Shown piece by piece: positions 15,550 to 17,631 of a stretch of DNA of 17,631 nucleotides; positions within the stretch are counted from its first letter, which is position 1, and the number at the start of each line of letters is the position of its first letter. Under the pieces are notes generated by a model, which had not been told where the DNA came from, ran no database searches, and was given only the letters and a program-made list of their open reading frames with translations. Position numbers and translations under genes: made by a program. Source of the stretch: an uncultured Candidatus Saccharibacteria bacterium (GTDB lineage Bacteria > Patescibacteria > Saccharimonadia > Saccharimonadales > UBA6022); NCBI GenBank assembly GCA_946887425.1, contig CAMPKW010000019.1, positions 1 through 17,631 on the forward strand, read 5' to 3'.

Positions 15550-15587
15550 AAAGAAAAAAGACTATCGTAAGACAGTCTTTTTTCTTT
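15550..15587 (-). terminator. Intrinsic terminator of tRNA-Leu(UAG)
   Basis: Perfect 14-bp inverted repeat (15550-15563 and 15574-15587), loop of 10 nt; the GACT/AGTC core is flanked by A6 and T6 runs. On the minus strand it begins at the last base of the tRNA's CCA end, so the terminator hairpin abuts the mature 3' end. It could terminate on either strand, but no plus-strand gene needs it. Confidence 0.85.
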
Positions 15588-15671
15588 GGTACGCGAGAAA
15601 GGACTTGAACCTTCACGCCCGGAGGCACTAGCTCCTAAGGCTAGCGTGTCTACCAATTCCACCACTCGCGC
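15587..15671 (-). tRNA. tRNA-Leu (anticodon UAG)
   Basis: 85 nt including an encoded CCA (15589-15587) and discriminator A (15590). The acceptor GCGCGAG (15671-15665) pairs with CTCGCGT (15597-15591), the first pair being G-U. The anticodon stem CTAGC/GCTAG encloses loop CTTAGGA with anticodon TAG at 15637-15635. A 13-nt variable arm marks it as a type II (class of Leu/Ser) tRNA, and the TTCAAGT T-loop is intact. Reads CUA and related Leu codons. Confidence 0.96.
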
Positions 15672-15675
15672 GTAG

Positions 15676-15770
15676 TATCTTTCGACAACTTAATTATTCT
15701 ATCAGAAAGCTCGGAACAAATAAAGATATTTATGAAGTATTCAGCCATTTATATCTTTCGCGACAACTAA
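15676..15770. repeat. Imperfect direct repeat upstream of tRNA-Leu(UAG)
   Basis: TATCTTTCGACAACTTAA (15676-15693) recurs as TATCTTTCGCGACAACTAA (15752-15770), differing by an inserted CG and one T. The first copy is the tRNA 5' leader on the minus strand; the second is upstream of its promoter. In addition AAAGATAT (15722-15729) and ATATCTTT (15751-15758) form an 8-bp inverted repeat. Nothing else is recognisable in 15705-15836; no open frame there looks real. Confidence 0.5.
15696..15724 (-). promoter_or_regulatory. Promoter of tRNA-Leu(UAG)
   Basis: Minus strand extended -10 TGATAGAAT (15704-15696), with a weak TTTATT at 15724-15719 (17-bp spacer). Start near 15689 would leave about an 18-nt 5' leader for RNase P to remove. 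Confidence 0.5.
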
Positions 15771-15836
15771 AACACGATCGTACCCAAGTTTACACACGAG
15801 TGTTGCTGTGAAGCTACTGAATTAGTAAGTCGCTTG

Positions 15837-15845
15837 TGCTATCAT
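15837..15845 (+). promoter_or_regulatory. Extended -10 promoter of the FAD-oxidase gene (TGCTATCAT)
   Basis: TGC then TATCAT (15840-15845), identical over nine bases to the recG promoter. Start near 15852 would give a 24-nt leader with GAGGGG (15867-15872) as ribosome binding site. No good -35. Confidence 0.55.
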
Positions 15846-15875
15846 GAGATCAAGTAGAAACTAGTAGAGGGGTAT

Positions 15876-17507
15876 ATGAGTAAAATCGCACAATATCTAA
15901 ACGAGCACATTTCAGGAGAAGTAAGTACTAAGCCTGATGTTCGAGCTGCGTTCTCGACGGATGCAAGTTTTTTGACGATTACTCCTGAAATGATAGTTTA
16001 TCCACGAGTAACCAACGACATTCGTAAGGTAGCTCGTTTCTCGTGGCAGCTCGCTGAAAAGGGGCACAGTTTGAGTATTACTGCTCGGGGCGGCGGGAGT
16101 GACCTAACCGGTGGCGCTATTGGCAAGGGTATTATTCTAAATACCACCGCTCATCTTACAAATATTTTCGAGCTCGATGTCAAGCAGAAGTTAGTTCGTT
16201 TACAGCCAGGTGTTACCTTCGGCGCACTTAACGAGGCATTGCATCTACATGGTCTTCATATCCCATCATTCCCGCTATCTGCCGCATATAGCACGGTCGG
16301 TGGTGCTATTGCTAACAATTCAGGCGGTATCTTATCTGGAATAAGTGGAACGACTCTTGATTGGGTTCATCAGCTGGAGGTAGTGCTTGCTAATGGTGAC
16401 GTACTTCAGACGGAGCGTATCAACAAGCGTGAGCTCAATCGACGTAAAGGTCTACAGACATTCGAAGGGGAGATTTACCGTCAAATAGACGGACTAATTA
16501 CAGATAACGAGCAGCTTATACATGAGAAAATCGCCACAGATATTGTAGATGGTGCTGGTTATGCGGGTCTTGCAAAAGTAAAGCATAGGGATGGCTCGAT
16601 TGACCTTACCCCACTTCTAGTTGGTAGTCAGGGTACACTTGGGATTATCTCGGAAGTTATCATGAAGGCTGAGTTTGTGAACAAGCACCATGCCGTGGGC
16701 GTGGCTGGGTTCGAGAGTCGTGAAGCGGCACGTGATGCGGCGGATGAGCTTGCACATTTGCAGCCAGCATACCTTGAATATATTGATGGCCAATTATTTG
16801 CTGAGTCTTTGAAAAGGGGCAAGGCATACTCCTTCTATCGAGAGGGATTTGCTGAGGGCACTGTTCTTATTTTCGGCTTTACGGACTTTAGTGAGCGCGC
16901 ACGTGCTCGTAGCCTTAAAAAAGCTGAAAAGCTCCTGCAGGCTCGTGGTGCCTTTGTAGCCTCGTCAACCGAACGACATGAAGCGGAGGCGCTGGCTGCC
17001 GCTAGAGAAGTAACGGCGCTACATGTCATGCCGGAGGCGGCCGATGAATCTGCACCCCCTATTTTCGACGCCGCGTATGTTCCGCTAAGTCGCTTCGAGG
17101 ATTTTACGGCAGCCGTCGACGCACTTGCCAAGAAGCATCACGTCAAACTCCCTGTGTATGGCAGCGTCTTGAGCAGCACCTATACTGTGCGGCCAATCCT
17201 TCAGTTTAAGAAAATAGGAGATCGCCAAAAAGTTCTTAAGCTACTCGATGAATACAGCGCAATCATAGAGGGATATGGCGGTCATCTTATTGGCCAAGGC
17301 GGTGAAGGGCGCACGAAGGCATTGTTTGCATATAAGCACATAGACGACGACATACTCGCACTTTACGACCAAGTGCGGCAGATATTCGATCCATTTGGCA
17401 CATTGAACGCTGGAGTGAAGCAGACAACAGATCTCAAGGCTCTCGTGTCGCAGCTTCGTGACACCTATGATATGTCGGCGTTTGCGCAGTACTCGCCGTA
17501 TAACTAG
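15876..17507 (+). CDS. FAD-linked oxidase (GlcD/D-lactate dehydrogenase-like)
   Basis: Flavoenzyme of the VAO/PCMH family that oxidises a 2-hydroxy acid or similar. The FAD pyrophosphate loop is ITARGGGSDLTGGAIG (68-83), followed by LQPGVTFGALNEAL (109-122) and VGGAIANNSGG (141-151), which are the classic PCMH features. VGSQGTLGIISEV closes the FAD domain, and the C-terminal FDPFGTLNAGVK matches the family's usual end. No cysteine cluster for an Fe-S centre is seen, so it is the stand-alone flavoprotein type (543 residues) without the GlpC-like extension of YdiJ-type enzymes. No signal peptide; cytoplasmic or membrane-peripheral. GAGGGG ribosome binding site. It stands alone between two tRNA-Leu genes, with no transporter or partner subunit nearby, so substrate (lactate, glycolate or other) and electron acceptor are open. 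Confidence 0.92.
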   Translation: MSKIAQYLNEHISGEVSTKPDVRAAFSTDASFLTITPEMIVYPRVTNDIRKVARFSWQLAEKGHSLSITARGGGSDLTGGAIGKGIILNTTAHLTNIFELDVKQKLVRLQPGVTFGALNEALHLHGLHIPSFPLSAAYSTVGGAIANNSGGILSGISGTTLDWVHQLEVVLANGDVLQTERINKRELNRRKGLQTFEGEIYRQIDGLITDNEQLIHEKIATDIVDGAGYAGLAKVKHRDGSIDLTPLLVGSQGTLGIISEVIMKAEFVNKHHAVGVAGFESREAARDAADELAHLQPAYLEYIDGQLFAESLKRGKAYSFYREGFAEGTVLIFGFTDFSERARARSLKKAEKLLQARGAFVASSTERHEAEALAAAREVTALHVMPEAADESAPPIFDAAYVPLSRFEDFTAAVDALAKKHHVKLPVYGSVLSSTYTVRPILQFKKIGDRQKVLKLLDEYSAIIEGYGGHLIGQGGEGRTKALFAYKHIDDDILALYDQVRQIFDPFGTLNAGVKQTTDLKALVSQLRDTYDMSAFAQYSPYN

Positions 17508-17511
17508 CAAC

Positions 17512-17554
17512 TTGAAAAACAGCACTTGGCACGCTATGCTAGGTGCTGTATACG
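17512..17554 (+). promoter_or_regulatory. Candidate promoter(s) of tRNA-Leu(CAG)
   Basis: Two overlapping arrangements exist: TTGAAA (17512-17517), 17 bp, TATGCT (17535-17540); and TTGGCA (17526-17531), 17 bp, TATACG (17549-17554). The second would start near 17561, about 20 nt before the tRNA. The leader also holds a CTACGA/TCGTAG hairpin (17558-17574). Confidence 0.4.
17515..17549 (-). terminator. Hairpin with minus-strand T-tract
   Basis: A 13-bp stem (17519-17531 with 17537-17549, two G-T pairs) and 5-nt loop lies 11 bp after the FAD-oxidase stop. On the minus strand it is followed by TTTTT (17519-17515), the form of an intrinsic terminator. On the plus strand ATACGG follows, with no T-tract. 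It could still slow plus-strand transcription leaving the FAD-oxidase gene. Confidence 0.5.
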
Positions 17555-17580
17555 GCGCTACGAGCTAGTCGTAGAAGTAT

Positions 17581-17631
17581 GCAGATGTGGCGGAATTGGT
17601 AGACGCGCTAGCTTCAGGTGCTAGTGTCCTT
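17581..17631 (+). tRNA. tRNA-Leu (anticodon CAG), 5' part
   Basis: Acceptor 5' strand GCAGATG (17581-17587), then a Leu-type D arm with GGAATTGGTAGAC, and anticodon stem CTAGC/GCTAG around loop TTCAGGT with anticodon CAG at 17615-17617. The window ends in the variable arm, so the T arm and 3' end are not seen. From G27 on, the anticodon arm resembles that of tRNA-Leu(UAG) at 15671-15587, but the acceptor differs. Reads CUG. Confidence 0.9.

Noticed and set aside
15587..17631. The two tRNA-Leu genes as flanks of an integrated element carrying the FAD-oxidase
   Set aside because: They are in opposite orientation with different acceptor stems, no integrase or target duplication is seen, and similar anticodon arms are normal among Leu isoacceptors.
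1..17631. CRISPR arrays, insertion sequences, prophage or toxin-antitoxin genes
   Set aside because: Looked for repeated spacers, transposase motifs, terminal inverted repeats and small paired genes; none found.

Overview
The window is a compact, gene-dense bacterial chromosome segment. It carries 13 protein genes, one complete tRNA, one tRNA cut by the right edge, and one candidate small RNA. There are no insertion sequences, phage genes or CRISPR arrays. The mix of genes (a clpC-radA-yacL-like block, a CIRCE operator, a class A penicillin-binding protein, no outer-membrane genes) points to a single-membrane bacterium. The protein character and short intergenic spaces fit Candidatus Saccharibacteria (TM7) or a close Patescibacteria relative. 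That placement is an inference from pattern memory, not from a search. TGA acts as a normal stop (it ends the gene at 14064-14879), so the TGA-to-glycine code of SR1/Gracilibacteria does not apply.

Layout. 6-1949: three small units, a GH5 glycosidase, an NAD(P)H-dependent FMN-reductase-like flavoprotein and a ChaB-like small protein. 1957-7989: a heat-shock style operon. A perfect CIRCE element lies over the promoter, followed by clpC, an overlapping membrane-anchored HExxH protein of unknown function, radA (with its own apparently leaderless promoter) and a YacL-like PIN-TRAM protein. It ends in a perfect 18-bp bidirectional terminator. 8050-10662 (minus strand): a class A penicillin-binding protein, divergent from tyrS (10771-11985). 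12029-15418: recG, a protein with the zinc phospholipase C/P1 nuclease ligand pattern, and rsmD, tightly coupled and ended by an intrinsic terminator. 15419-15875: a gene-poor stretch holding, on the minus strand, tRNA-Leu(UAG) with promoter and terminator, followed by a separate promoter and terminator that bracket about 58 nt (candidate small RNA). 15876-17507: a GlcD-like FAD-linked oxidase. 17581 onward: the 5' part of tRNA-Leu(CAG).

Themes. Stress proteolysis (ClpC), DNA recombination and repair (RadA, RecG), cell wall synthesis (PBP) and translation (TyrRS, RsmD, two tRNA-Leu) dominate. The clpC operon keeps the core of the Bacillus order ctsR-mcsA-mcsB-clpC-radA-disA-yacL, but ctsR, mcsAB and disA are absent from the block. 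CIRCE/HrcA control appears to stand in for CtsR, and a membrane HExxH protein sits between clpC and radA. Many promoters share an extended -10 (TGnTAnnAT) with poor -35 boxes, and recG and radA look leaderless. The least explained items are the candidate small RNA, the HExxH protein and the zinc-PLC-like protein.
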